DNA of 64,000 nt, taken from positions 62,001 through 126,000 of the forward strand of contig CAZKEF010000001.1 in NCBI GenBank assembly GCA_964551735.1. The letters run 5' to 3'. The notes beneath the pieces were generated by a model. The model was not told the DNA's origin. It did no database searches and saw only the letters and a program-made list of their open reading frames with translations. Positions within the stretch are counted from its first letter, which is position 1; the number at the start of each line of letters is the position of its first letter. Positions 42,728-51,744 of the stretch are shown here, piece by piece. The position numbers were made by a program, and so were the translations under genes. Origin of the DNA: DAOUAT01 sp964551735 (GTDB lineage: Bacteria; Chloroflexota; Anaerolineae; CG2-30-64-16).

Positions 42728-43921
42728 TCACGGGGCACGCCACGCCTTCTCTCGCACTCCTGCCACTAATCCCATCACGATCAGCGGCGCGAGCGCGGTG
42801 AACAGGAATGCCGGCCGGCCGCCCAGCCCCTGGATCGCGGCCCCCATGCCCAACGAGCTGACGAACAGCCCGGCCGAGCTGGCGCTAGAGAGCAGTGACA
42901 ACCCGCTGCCGACCGCCCCAACGGGCAACAGATCAGTGGCCAGTGCTTGAAGCAGCGGCGAGGCGCTTCCCATCAGCGCCAACAGCATGGACGCAGCCCA
43001 GAAGGTCCACGCTGAACCGGCGTAAGCAAACGCTAACAGCGCGAAGACCCCGGCGCCCAGGCAGCCCAGCAGCAGACGTCTGCGACCTAGGCGGTCCGAC
43101 AGCCAGCCGATGATCAACGGCATGGGCAGGCTGATCGCACCGCCAATAGCTGTAGCCAGCGAGATAGCCGTGGCCGAGAAGCCGAGCTGATCCATCACGA
43201 TCGATCGCCCCAAACCACCGCCGAACATGACTGCCGACGTGAGCAGGGCCGCGACGACGACAAGGTAGAAGCTCCCGCTAAGCCCACGCTGCGGTGTATC
43301 TGAGCGGCTGGAGGTGCGGGGTGGCCTCGTGTCTCCAGTCTCCTGCGCGATCACTGGCTCGACGAAGAACAAACCCGGCAACATGCTGGCCAGGCACAGC
43401 AGCGTGTTGATTATGAACAGCGTATTGAAGCCGAAGCGGTCCGCAATTGGCCCGCAAACCACCCCGCTGAGTATCTGGCTGACGCCTATCGTTACAGTCA
43501 GCAGTCCGAAGCTGCGCCCGCGCTCCGTCTCGCCCGCCAGTAGACCGGTGAGGACAACGATCATGTTGAGGGCAACGCAGAAGGTGAAGCCGCCCGCCAG
43601 ATTGATCAGCGTCAACTGCTGCCAGGTGGTCGCGCGGGTCATCAGCCACCAGGTGCTCGCAAACAACGCGCTGCCCATGAAGAAGATTCGCCGCCTCCGG
43701 CCGGTGCGATCGGCCAGCCAGCCGGAAAACAAGGTGCCGGCAACCCCGGTCAGGTTGCCGGCCGCGTTGAAGATGCCGGACGCAGAAGGGCCGCCGCCCA
43801 ACTCCGTGATGTACACCGGCCACAGGCTGCCCGTGCCGAACGCCGCGACCAGCAGCAGCAAATAGGCGGTCGTCATCGCAAACAACGGCCGGCGAGAAAA
43901 TGCTTTTGTGGGGCGATTCAT
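42728..43921 (-). CDS. MFS transporter
   Basis: A 397-residue, 12-helix exporter-type major facilitator. The loop 2-3 motif is LFSGWLADRTGRRRRIFFMG, and the matching loop 8-9 motif is IGWLSDRLGRRRLLLG. The middle loop contains a hydrophilic stretch (GDTRPPRTSSRSDTPQRG). Substrate unknown. A perfect TATAAT lies 26-31 nt upstream of the start on the minus strand (43952-43947), although no good -35 is visible. Confidence 0.88.
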   Translation of the reverse strand: MNRPTKAFSRRPLFAMTTAYLLLLVAAFGTGSLWPVYITELGGGPSASGIFNAAGNLTGVAGTLFSGWLADRTGRRRRIFFMGSALFASTWWLMTRATTWQQLTLINLAGGFTFCVALNMIVVLTGLLAGETERGRSFGLLTVTIGVSQILSGVVCGPIADRFGFNTLFIINTLLCLASMLPGLFFVEPVIAQETGDTRPPRTSSRSDTPQRGLSGSFYLVVVAALLTSAVMFGGGLGRSIVMDQLGFSATAISLATAIGGAISLPMPLIIGWLSDRLGRRRLLLGCLGAGVFALLAFAYAGSAWTFWAASMLLALMGSASPLLQALATDLLPVGAVGSGLSLLSSASSAGLFVSSLGMGAAIQGLGGRPAFLFTALAPLIVMGLVAGVREKAWRAP

Positions 43922-43962
43922 GAGCGTATCCTTATGGGTCCACCCGATTATACTCGAAGGAC

Positions 43963-44709
43963 TTGAACGCGCCTAAGCAAAGGCCGGTGAGCTCTACGCT
44001 CACGGGGTCACGCTCGGAAACCGTGATCGATGTGACTGTCGGACTGGGCGAGGCGCTGGTCGCCGGCCAAGTGGAGCCCGACGATTACGTAGTCTGCGGA
44101 TCACCGACACCCAACAGGCGCCCGAAGCAGTCTCCGCCCGCGGCGCGGCAACTGCGGCGGCGATGACCGAGGCCCTGGTCGCCGCGGCGCGGCAGGACCG
44201 CCGCGGTTGGCTGAGAGCCAGGCTGGTGCGCTGCGCGGCCGGCCAGGCGCGGGCGTTGATGGCGCTGCGCGAAAGCCCCAGGTTCTTTGCCGTCCGCCTC
44301 TTTGGCCTGTTCCGCGCGGCGCCGCTCCAGGTTGGCCGGGAGCCCGCGGCGGCCGGTGAGCTGGCGCAACCGGATGACCTGTTCCACCTTTCCTTTGCGG
44401 AGCTAGAGGACCTGGCGGCCGGGCAGCGTGGAGGGGCGCATGCGGGTGGTGCGCGACCCGCGGCAGGTGGGCCTCCTGCCCGGCGAGATCATGGTCTGCC
44501 CGGCCACCGACCCGTCGTGGACGCCGCTCTTCCTGACCGCGGCCGGCCTGATCATGGAGGTGGGCGGCCTGATGCCCCACGGCGCGGTGGTCGCCCGCGA
44601 ATACGGCATCCCGGCCGTGGTGGGGGTGGATCGGGCCACCGAGCGCCTACGCACCGGCCGGCTGATCACGCTGAACGGGGCCACGGGGGAGATCAGGGAA
44701 TTGGAATAA
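43963..44709 (+). pseudogene. Decayed PEP-utilising enzyme (phosphoenolpyruvate synthase / rifampin phosphotransferase-like)
   Basis: Three fragments of one protein in two frames. About 43985-44094: SETVIDVTVGLGEALVAGQVEPDDYVV, the ATP-grasp end of PEP synthases. About 44240-44425, in another frame: ALMALRESPRFFAVRLFGLFRA to DDLFHLSFAELEDLAAG, the linker region. About 44440-44709, back in the first frame: LLPGEIMVCPATDPSWTPLF to VGGLMPHGAVVAREYGIPAVVG, the mobile swivel domain with its phospho-histidine (PHGA). The N-terminal kinase domain is missing and parts between fragments are deleted, so no active enzyme can be made. Confidence 0.85.
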
Positions 44710-44734
44710 GGGGCATTCACGGTTAGTTCGCGGC

Positions 44735-44832
44735 GTAGGGGCGGGTTTTACCCGGTTAACCCAAGCGCGCCTGACTCGGTAGCCGCGTGATGAAGGCAGG
44801 ATCCCCGTTGATGCGGAGATACCCGCCCCTAC
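44735..44832. repeat. Inverted repeat, family C (TAGGGGCGGGT), wide-spaced copy
   Basis: GTAGGGGCGGGT (44735-44746) and ACCCGCCCCTAC (44821-44832) are perfect 12-bp inverted arms 74 bp apart. The right arm overlaps the stop codon of the CrtI-like gene. A tight copy with a five-base loop is at 55719-55747. Confidence 0.8.
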
Positions 44833-46325
44833 TTCTGTGTGAACTTCCTGCCATCGGCCGCGCAGATGAGCTGCACCACGTTCTTGCCCGACGCCGCTGC
44901 CAACGGCACGCTGCCGCCCGGCTCCACCCACTGCCCGGCCATGTAGAAATGGCCCAAGCCAGGCAAGGTCTTGGGCACGCCGTTGATCAGCATCGGCATG
45001 GTCTCTTTGGTCATTAGCCAGCCGCAGGTGGAACCCATCCAATTGCCGGTATAACGCTCGTAGCTGAGCGGCGTCGCCTCGTCCACCACCTCAACATCGG
45101 CGCCGATGCCGGGATGCCAGCGCTCCAGGTATTCGCGCATGGTGGCCGAAACCTGGTGCTGTTCCTCGTCGTAGGGCCGCCGGCCGTAGATGCGCTGCCA
45201 GTAGGCGTAGTTGGTGCGGATGATCAGCTCGACGACTGACTTGCCATCCGGGGCCAGCAAAGGGTCGAAGCAGTAGTGCTTGATCCCGATCTCTCCCCGC
45301 GGCTCGCCCGCCACCAGCACCGGCTCGGCCAGCAGGTGCGTCACCCAGTGCGGCTCGGCCGAGAGATCGCGGCCAACCCCCAGCGAGACCTGCACCATGC
45401 TGTGCATGGGCAGATGGCCGTCGTACATGCGGCGGATGCGCCGATCCACGAACTGACCGCCCAGCATATCGAAGATCGTGCCGCGGCCATCGCAGGCTGA
45501 GATGACCACGTCCCCCCGATGGAACTCATCGTTATACAGGCGCACGCCCACCGCCCGGTTATCCTCCACCAGGATTTTCTCCACCTGCGCCTTGTAGCGG
45601 ATCTCGCCGCCCAGGTCAAGGAAGCGTTTCTCGATCGCCTGCGCAAATGCCAACGAGCCGCCCGCCGGGAAGCCCGCGTTGCCGGTGTGCATGTAGGCCA
45701 GCAGCGACATGCCCATCATCACCGGCGCTTCCTCCCACGAGAACATCTGCCCGATGGCGCGGCGCAGGAAAGGGTGGCGGAAACGCGCGGCGAACTCCCC
45801 GGCCGAGACGGTGGCCCACTTGAGCATCGGCAGCAGGAACGGCAGCATCGCCATGCCGAAATCGCGCCAGTCGAGCCCGCCCATCAACGCCCTGGGCTTG
45901 CGGTACATCGCCGACATGTCGAAGCGGCTGAACTGGCGCACGCCGTCGCAGAACTGGCGGATCAGCCCCGCGTCGGCCGGTGAAATCTCAGTCATATGGG
46001 CTTGCAGCCTGTCGGGGTCAGTGTAAACGATGAGGGTGTGTTCGCCGTCGGTGATGCGCTGGTACTCGTCGTGTTCGATCATCGGGCGATCCTGCACCGC
46101 GCCCAATTCCTGCCACATCGTGTGAAACGGCTGCCCTTCGCCGGAGCCGAACAGGTAATGGATGCAGCCATCGAACACGTAACCCTTGCGCTCCCAGGCC
46201 GTGCACAGCCCGCCGGGCAGGTCGTGCAGTTCGAAGATGGTGGCGCGATACCCGTTCATGGCCGCGTAACAACCTGCCGACAGGCCCGCGATCCCTGCGC
46301 CGATGATAAGGACCCGTCTTCCCAT
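44829..46325 (-). CDS. CrtI/CrtISO-like FAD-dependent oxidoreductase
   Basis: A 498-residue flavoprotein. The N-terminus RRVLIIGAGIAGLSAGCYAAMNGYRATIFEL is the FAD-binding Rossmann motif, and LPGGLCTAWERKGYVFDGCIHYL follows as in phytoene desaturase/carotene isomerase relatives. GGSLAFAQAIEKRFLDLGGEIRYKAQVEKILV is the second dinucleotide-related segment. The C-terminus has MAGQWVEPGGSVPLAAASGKNVVQLIC. No other carotenoid gene is nearby, so the substrate could be a carotenoid, retinol-like compound or another lipid. Confidence 0.88.
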   Translation of the reverse strand: MGRRVLIIGAGIAGLSAGCYAAMNGYRATIFELHDLPGGLCTAWERKGYVFDGCIHYLFGSGEGQPFHTMWQELGAVQDRPMIEHDEYQRITDGEHTLIVYTDPDRLQAHMTEISPADAGLIRQFCDGVRQFSRFDMSAMYRKPRALMGGLDWRDFGMAMLPFLLPMLKWATVSAGEFAARFRHPFLRRAIGQMFSWEEAPVMMGMSLLAYMHTGNAGFPAGGSLAFAQAIEKRFLDLGGEIRYKAQVEKILVEDNRAVGVRLYNDEFHRGDVVISACDGRGTIFDMLGGQFVDRRIRRMYDGHLPMHSMVQVSLGVGRDLSAEPHWVTHLLAEPVLVAGEPRGEIGIKHYCFDPLLAPDGKSVVELIIRTNYAYWQRIYGRRPYDEEQHQVSATMREYLERWHPGIGADVEVVDEATPLSYERYTGNWMGSTCGWLMTKETMPMLINGVPKTLPGLGHFYMAGQWVEPGGSVPLAAASGKNVVQLICAADGRKFTQK

Positions 46326-46349
46326 GTGACCACCTGCTGTTTTTGCGCT

Positions 46350-46379
46350 ATTCTAACTCTGAAGGCACAATAGCTACAA
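46350..46379 (-). promoter_or_regulatory. Candidate promoter for the CrtI-like gene
   Basis: Minus strand: TTGTAG (46379-46374), 18-bp spacer, TAGAAT (46355-46350). The ATG at 46325 is 24 nt downstream. Confidence 0.45.
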
Positions 46380-46463
46380 AAATGTCTGCTGTGCTTGGCG
46401 TCACTAGTGCAATCATTACAGGAGTGACGCGCTCAACGGAACATCGCTCCGGCCAGGGGCGAG

Positions 46464-46492
46464 TTGGGTCGCCAGCGCAACCGTGCTATACT
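46464..46492 (+). promoter_or_regulatory. Promoter for the AadA-like gene
   Basis: TTGGGT (46464-46469), 17-bp spacer, TATACT (46487-46492) preceded by TGC (extended -10). Confidence 0.6.
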
Positions 46493-46551
46493 CTCGACGC
46501 GACGTCAGGCGGCCGGGAGGGGCCGCTTTGCGGCATTAGAGATCAATCGCT

Positions 46552-47319
46552 ATGGAGCAGGATGAGATGCATCCTCCCGCTGAAATCCGGGCCCTGTGCA
46601 ACGCTTTTCTCGATGGCCTCAAGTCCGTGCTGGGCCGCAAACTCCACGGCGTCTACCTCTACGGCGCCACCGCCTTTCCTGACGGCGGCGCCATCGGGGA
46701 TGTTGACTTTCACGTGATCGTGGCCGCCGCGCTGGACGACCGCGAGAAAGCAGCCCTGGTCCGCCTGCACCGCGCGCTGGCGCAGGCCTATCCCCCGCTG
46801 GGAGGGGAGTTGGACGGCTACTACATCTTATTGGCCGACGCTCAACGGACATCCCCGCCCCAGCACCAATGGCTGGATGGCGTCGTGGATAACTCCTGGG
46901 CTTTGCACTGTGCGCATATCCGCGCCGGCCGCTGCATCGCCCTGTACGGCCCCGACCCCAGCCAGATCTACCCAGCGGTCGCGTGGCCCGAACTGGAGGG
47001 CGCGCTGGAGGGTGAGTTGGCCTACGTCGCGGCGCACTTGACCGAGGCCCCGGCGTACTGCCTGCTCAACCTGTGCCGGTTGATGTACAGCTTTGCCACT
47101 GGAGATGTGGTAGTCTCCAAGGCTGCAGCGGCCAGGTGGGCGCTTAGCATTTTTCCAGCCTGGTCGGCCGCCATCGGAGCAGCCCTGAAATGCTATACGG
47201 GCACAGCAACCGACGAGGAGCGCGCGTTGCTCCGAGCCACGATAAGCGATTTCTTCGCTTTTGCCAGTGCGCGCATCGCACAAAGCTGGCACAAAAATAG
47301 TCCTACCTTTTGCAGTTAG
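46552..47319 (+). CDS. AadA-like nucleotidyltransferase (aminoglycoside adenylyltransferase family)
   Basis: A 255-residue protein; ATG 46552 or 46567 could be the start. The nucleotidyltransferase active site is LYGATAFPDGGAIGDVDFHVIV, where AadA has GSA...SDIDLLV, so the serine is replaced by alanine/glycine while the two aspartates remain. The C-terminal helical domain contains CLLNLCRLMYSFATGDVVVSKAAAARWAL, which closely parallels AadA's substrate domain. It may adenylylate an aminoglycoside such as spectinomycin, or another metabolite. Context gives no sign of a mobile resistance element. Confidence 0.75.
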   Translation: MEQDEMHPPAEIRALCNAFLDGLKSVLGRKLHGVYLYGATAFPDGGAIGDVDFHVIVAAALDDREKAALVRLHRALAQAYPPLGGELDGYYILLADAQRTSPPQHQWLDGVVDNSWALHCAHIRAGRCIALYGPDPSQIYPAVAWPELEGALEGELAYVAAHLTEAPAYCLLNLCRLMYSFATGDVVVSKAAAARWALSIFPAWSAAIGAALKCYTGTATDEERALLRATISDFFAFASARIAQSWHKNSPTFCS

Positions 47320-47362
47320 CTGCAAGTTTGCGTGAATAGCGATCCGGTGATAGATTTGACGC

Positions 47363-49309
47363 ATGGCGCGATCGCACGATGTCAATGATGCTTCTCACTC
47401 CGTCGCCAACCTGATCGACGAGAGCCTGACCCTGGAACGGGCTGGGGACATTACTGCCGCGCTCGCCCGCACGCAAGAGGCGCTGGCCCTGGCACGATCC
47501 CAGGACGCGCCGGCGGAAATCGCCTCAGCCCTGGTTGCCGTGGCCCGTTTTCGCTTTCGGCTGCAGCAGTACCCGGCCGCGCGCACCCTGGCCGAAGAGG
47601 CACTGACCCTAGCGGCGCCCGACGCTGCCGCCCGCGCCGATGCCTTGCTCATGTTGGGCATGTGCGCAGCTGACACTCAGACCCTCTCTGAAGCCGAAGA
47701 CCACTATCGCAACGCCGCCGACCTGGCACACCAGATCGGCCAGCACCTGCTGCGCTTCCGCGCCCTGCACAACCTGGGTACAACGGTGTATCTGCCGCGC
47801 GGCCAGTTCGACCTGGCCCTGGCCGCCGCCCACGAGGCGCTGCGGCTGGCCCGCGAACAAAGTATGACGGAATGGATCTCCTATCCATTGATCACCCTGG
47901 CATGGGTATATCAGTATACCGGCCAGACGGGGCAAGCCCGCCAGGCACTGGATGAACTGAGCCAGGCAGCCTGCGTGGCGGCGGTGACCCAGGGCTATCA
48001 TCCAAATGTATTAGGCCTGTTGGCTTTGGATGAGGGTGACCTGGAGGCAGCCCCACCTTTCTTTGCCCAAGCACGCGCCGTGGCGGAGACCACCGGCGAC
48101 CAGGGGCTAGGCGCAGACATGCGCATGGGGATGAGTCGCTACCATCGCTTGGCCGGGAACGCCGCTGCTGCCCGCGATTGGGCCGACGATGCCCTGACGC
48201 TGACCCGCCGCACCGATAAGAAGCAGGAGCAAGGCCAGGCGCTCATCGAACGCAGCCGCGCCGCCTGGGATCTCGGCGAGACCGCGGCTGCTGAGGCCGA
48301 CCTGAAGGCTGCGATAGCGATCGCGGCGCCCCTGGAGGCCCATTTCGACCTAGCGCGCGCCACCTTTCTGCTGGCAGCCCTGCTTCACAGCAAGCGCCGG
48401 CCGGGGGCGCGCCAGGTCTGGCGCGAGGCCGCCCGTCACATCATCAACGGCGGCTACGCCTTTCTGTTGGTGCAGGAGCGGGCGTTGGCGTACCATCTGG
48501 CAGCCGGCTATCTGAACGACCCGGATGCCGACACAGCGGCGCTGACAGCAACGCTGCTGGCACACCTGGAGCGGGTGCCGGCCCCACCACTGCAGATTCA
48601 TACGCTGGGAGGATTCGCCGTGCGCCAGGGAAAGCAAGTCGTGCCCGAGAAAGCCTGGCGCCGGCGCCGCGCGGGGGAACTGTTCCGGCTACTCCTGGTC
48701 AGCCGCGGGCGGACGTTGAGCCGCGACCAAATCATGGATCTGCTCTGGCCCGAGAAGAAGCCCGGCGCAGCCAACACAGCGCTTCACCAGGCCACCTCCG
48801 CCCTGCGCCATGCCCTGGAGCCAGACCTGCCGGACAAATTCCCTTCCCACTACCTGGCAGTGGAGGCTGGGCAGGTTAGCCTCCGCCTGCCGCTCGGCTC
48901 CTGGCTGGATTACGAAGCCTTTGTGCAGCACTGCCGTGAAGGCCAGTGGCAGCAGGCCGCGGCGCTCTACCAGGGCGAGCTATTTCCTGAAGATCGCTAT
49001 GCCGATTGGGCCGCCGAGCCCCGCCAGCGTCTAGCGCAGCAGTTCCTTGCCGCTTCTCTGTCATTGGCCGGCCAGGAGTTGGCGTCCGGGCGCCCCCAAG
49101 AGGCCTTAGCGGCCGCCCGGCGCGGCCTAGAGGCTGAGCCCTGGCAGGAGAACCTGGTCTTGGTCGCTATGCAAGCCTGCATCGCCCTGAACGACCGGGC
49201 CGGGGCGCTGCGCATCTACCGCAACCTGGAGCAGTCGCTGCGCCACGACCTGGACATCGCCCCCCAGGCTGAGCTGCGAAAGCTCTACCGCACCATCTGC
49301 TGCGCCTAG
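47363..49309 (+). CDS. TPR-BTAD transcriptional regulator
   Basis: A 648-residue regulator. Residues about 10-400 are alpha-helical TPR-like repeats rich in Ala/Leu/Glu. From about residue 412 (IHTLGGFAVRQGKQVVPEKAWRRRRAGELFRLLLVSRGRTLSRDQIMDLLWP) comes an OmpR/SARP-type winged helix. A BTAD domain follows, with DYEAFVQHCREGQWQQAAALYQGELFPEDRYADW and EAEPWQENLVLVAMQACIAL. The order is reversed relative to most SARPs, and no ATPase domain is present. It is in the same direction as the secreted-protein genes downstream and probably controls them; that is inferred. Confidence 0.88.
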   Translation: MARSHDVNDASHSVANLIDESLTLERAGDITAALARTQEALALARSQDAPAEIASALVAVARFRFRLQQYPAARTLAEEALTLAAPDAAARADALLMLGMCAADTQTLSEAEDHYRNAADLAHQIGQHLLRFRALHNLGTTVYLPRGQFDLALAAAHEALRLAREQSMTEWISYPLITLAWVYQYTGQTGQARQALDELSQAACVAAVTQGYHPNVLGLLALDEGDLEAAPPFFAQARAVAETTGDQGLGADMRMGMSRYHRLAGNAAAARDWADDALTLTRRTDKKQEQGQALIERSRAAWDLGETAAAEADLKAAIAIAAPLEAHFDLARATFLLAALLHSKRRPGARQVWREAARHIINGGYAFLLVQERALAYHLAAGYLNDPDADTAALTATLLAHLERVPAPPLQIHTLGGFAVRQGKQVVPEKAWRRRRAGELFRLLLVSRGRTLSRDQIMDLLWPEKKPGAANTALHQATSALRHALEPDLPDKFPSHYLAVEAGQVSLRLPLGSWLDYEAFVQHCREGQWQQAAALYQGELFPEDRYADWAAEPRQRLAQQFLAASLSLAGQELASGRPQEALAAARRGLEAEPWQENLVLVAMQACIALNDRAGALRIYRNLEQSLRHDLDIAPQAELRKLYRTICCA

Positions 49310-49425
49310 CCTCTGCGGTGGGCTTAACCTGGCGTGTCCTGCCAGCCACTCCATTCCCCGTCCCTCACCCAGCGTAACATCGCGAGACGGGCAAGTCCTC
49401 ACGTAAGTTTTTTGTCAGTGACCCT

Positions 49426-49434
49426 TGCTATACT
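49426..49434 (+). promoter_or_regulatory. Extended -10 element before the 65-residue gene
   Basis: TGC-TATACT. A TTGTCA lies only 11 bp upstream (49412-49417), too close to be a normal -35, so recognition would rest on the extended -10. Confidence 0.4.
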
Positions 49435-49487
49435 GTAATAAGAGATTGGCCCAAGTCAGCAAAAGAACAAGGCAGGCCCGGCGAACG

Positions 49488-49685
49488 ATGCGCACCATCC
49501 AAACCTTTGTGCTGCGTTTATTGACCAACGCCGACGATCCCCAGGCGCTGCGCGGCATGCTCCAGGCAGTGGCCAGCGGCGAGGAGCAGCCGTTTACCGA
49601 TGGACCAGCGCTGCTGGCCCTCTTACAGCAGATGGCAAGCAAAGCATCCAAGAAGCACAATCCTAAGGTGACGCGCAATCCATAA
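49488..49685 (+). CDS. Small conserved-looking protein (65 residues), unknown function
   Basis: ATG 49488 gives MRTIQTFVLRLLTNADDPQ and continues with ALRGMLQAVASGEEQPF and ALLALLQQMA. The protein is helical with a basic tail (KASKKHNPKVTRNP). The open frame extends to 49425, but the upstream part is Arg-rich and lacks a ribosome site. No domain recognised. It sits 30 nt before the cupredoxin/FGE-fold gene and behind an extended -10, so it probably heads that operon. It could be a small regulator or an adaptor. Confidence 0.5.
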   Translation: MRTIQTFVLRLLTNADDPQALRGMLQAVASGEEQPFTDGPALLALLQQMASKASKKHNPKVTRNP

Positions 49686-49715
49686 AGACCTCATCAGAAA
49701 AAGGAGGAACGAACG

Positions 49716-50960
49716 ATGAAAAGCAGCTCACCCACTCAGTTACCGACCGCGCTGTGTAGCCTGCTGTTGGCAGCCACTGCCCTGCTGGCCGTCAACCCCA
49801 TCCAGGCCGCGCTGCGGGCGGCCGACGACGGCGTCCTACCGGCACCGGCGAGTCGCCAACACATGCCAAGTCCCGCCAGTGCCGTCCAGGTTACCATCAC
49901 CGAAGAGGGCCTTGTACCAGACGCTGTGTTCGTGGATGTAGGCTGGACAGTGACCTGGACAAATGACACCGCGGCAACCGTGCACCTGGTCGCCGGGTGG
50001 CCTCATCGCGTCTATCTCCCCGTCGTGGTGCGTGCTTACACGGGCGCACTGGGCAGCGCCGCTCAGCCGACGGTGCCGGCGGGCAGGATCGAGTCGTCGA
50101 CCGACTGGATTGGCGCCGAGATCCCTCCTGGCGGCGTCTATGAGCACGGATTCTCTGAGGCAGGCTCGTACATGTACCACGTGGGCGAGGACCCTGAGAT
50201 GACAGGCCTGGTGAAAGTCTACCCGACGCCGGGGCCCATGGTCCTTGTCTCCGCCGGCGAGTTCCTGATGGGCTGCGACGAGAACAACCCGAACGAGTAT
50301 TGCTACTATAACGAAGAAAAACCTCTGCACGCCGTCTACCTCGATGCCTACTACATCGACACCTTCGAGGTGACCAACGCCCAGTACACCCAGTGCGTCG
50401 CCGCCGGGGCCTGTGATCCGCCGGCCGACTTCTCGACCGCCACCCGGCCGTCCTACTATGACAATCCCCTCTACGCCGACTACCCGGTCGTCGAGGTCAC
50501 CTGGCACAACGCTGACGACTATTGCACCTGGGCCGGCAAGCGGCTGCCCACCGAGGCCGAGTGGGAAAAGGCCGCCCGCGGCAGCAGCGACACGCGCATG
50601 TACCCCTGGGGCGACCAGGACCCCGACTGCTCGCGGCTGAACTACTACCACAAAATGCAGTATTGCGTGGGCGACACCGCCCGCGTGGGCAGCTACCCTG
50701 CCGGCACCAGCGCCTACGGCGCGCGGGATATGGCCGGCAACGTCCGGGAATGGGTCCACGATTGGATGGACTACCACTACTATGAGCACTCACCCTACAA
50801 GAACCCGCAGGGGCCTCCGGACGAGCAACCGAGCAAAGTAGTACGCGGGGGCAGCTATCGTGCCGATTGGAAAGAGGTCCGCGTCGCCAAGCGCTTTTCC
50901 GAGAACGACACATTTCCGAGCGGCGCCTGTGGCTTTCGGTGTGCCATGAGTGCGCCCTGA
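49716..50960 (+). CDS. Secreted cupredoxin-like / FGE-sulfatase-fold protein
   Basis: A 414-residue secreted protein with AAGGAGG before the ATG. The signal peptide ends near NPIQA (about residue 32). Residues about 50-165 are cupredoxin-like (VTITEEGLVPDAVFVDVGWTVTWTND to YHVGEDPEMTGLVKV), but the copper-site Cys and second His are replaced, so copper binding is unlikely. It also contains an internal RVYLPVVVR stretch. Residues about 170-412 form an FGE/SUMF1 domain (MVLVSAGEFLMGCDE, FEVTNAQY, GKRLPTEAEWEKAARG, DMAGNVREWVHDW, VVRGGSY, GFRCA). The catalytic Cys pair of true FGE is absent from the segment after GGSYRADWKEVRVAKRF, so sulfatase activation is not expected. Confidence 0.88.
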   Translation: MKSSSPTQLPTALCSLLLAATALLAVNPIQAALRAADDGVLPAPASRQHMPSPASAVQVTITEEGLVPDAVFVDVGWTVTWTNDTAATVHLVAGWPHRVYLPVVVRAYTGALGSAAQPTVPAGRIESSTDWIGAEIPPGGVYEHGFSEAGSYMYHVGEDPEMTGLVKVYPTPGPMVLVSAGEFLMGCDENNPNEYCYYNEEKPLHAVYLDAYYIDTFEVTNAQYTQCVAAGACDPPADFSTATRPSYYDNPLYADYPVVEVTWHNADDYCTWAGKRLPTEAEWEKAARGSSDTRMYPWGDQDPDCSRLNYYHKMQYCVGDTARVGSYPAGTSAYGARDMAGNVREWVHDWMDYHYYEHSPYKNPQGPPDEQPSKVVRGGSYRADWKEVRVAKRFSENDTFPSGACGFRCAMSAP

Positions 50961-51003
50961 GAGTAATGTCCTGATCGGCCATAGACAGAAGGAGAAGCAG
51001 ACA

Positions 51004-51644
51004 ATGAAGAGGCAATTGCATCCGTTGTCGGTGGCGGTTCCCTTTGGCCTGATGCTGGCGGCCGTGGCCGCGCTAGCCCTGCTGGCCGGGCCGGCGGCGG
51101 TTGGGCCGGCCCACGCAGCGTCGTCGCCGTGCGTGCCAGGGCCGCACAGCGGCACGATCACCACTGACCAGACGTGGTGCCTGGCCGACGGCCCGCAGCA
51201 TCTCATGTCCGCCGACGTGACCGTGGCCCAGGCTGTCGTGCTCACGATCGAGCCCGGGGTGACGGTCCAGGCTGGCACCACCAGCACCGATCTGATCGTC
51301 CAGGGGCGCCTGGAGGCCGCCGGCACCGCGGAGGATCCGATCGTCTTTACCTCGCTGGCGGACAGCGGGCCGGCGCAGTGGCCGGGCATCGCCTTCAACG
51401 GCGGAACGGGGCTGCTTCGCCACGCGACCGTGCGCTACACAGGGCGCGAGTGCGCCGGCTGCCCGGGCTACACCTCGGCAGGGATCCGGGTGGCGGACGT
51501 GCAAGAGGGAGAGGTTCGGATTGAGGCCAGCCAGGTCATGAGCTCGTCCTACTACACCTACCACGACCAGGGCCTGCGGGTGGAGAACGGCCGCGTGACG
51601 GTGGTCGATACAACCTTCAGCGGCATCGGCGACAACTCCAGCCA
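51004..51644 (+). CDS. Giant secreted beta-helix protein, 5' part (cut by an assembly gap)
   Basis: This is the first 213 residues of one gene continuing after the N gap. AAGGAG at 50990-50995 precedes ATG 51004. The signal peptide ends near GPAHA (about residue 39). Parallel beta-helix repeats follow: LTIEPGVTVQAGTTSTDLIVQGRLEAAGT, EDPIVFTSLADSGPAQWPGIAFNGGTG, LRHATVRYTGRECAGCPG. The last 44 bases before the gap are identical to 52062-52105 in the next repeat, so the gap falls within a tandem repeat. It follows the cupredoxin/FGE gene by 43 nt in the same operon. Confidence 0.88.
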
Positions 51645-51744
51645 NNNNNNNNNNNNNNNNNNNNNNNNNNNNNNNNNNNNNNNNNNNNNNNNNNNNNNNN
51701 NNNNNNNNNNNNNNNNNNNNNNNNNNNNNNNNNNNNNNNNNNNN
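51645..51744. other. Assembly gap of 100 N inside a repeat
   Basis: Exactly 100 N, a conventional placeholder. Alignment of the flanks with the next repeat copy predicts about 260 missing bases (or 260 plus multiples of 621). A 260-base fill restores one continuous frame across the gap. Confidence 0.9.

Noticed and set aside
46326..47319. Mobile resistance cassette around the AadA-like gene
   Set aside because: No attC-like site, integrase, transposase or composition change is visible nearby.
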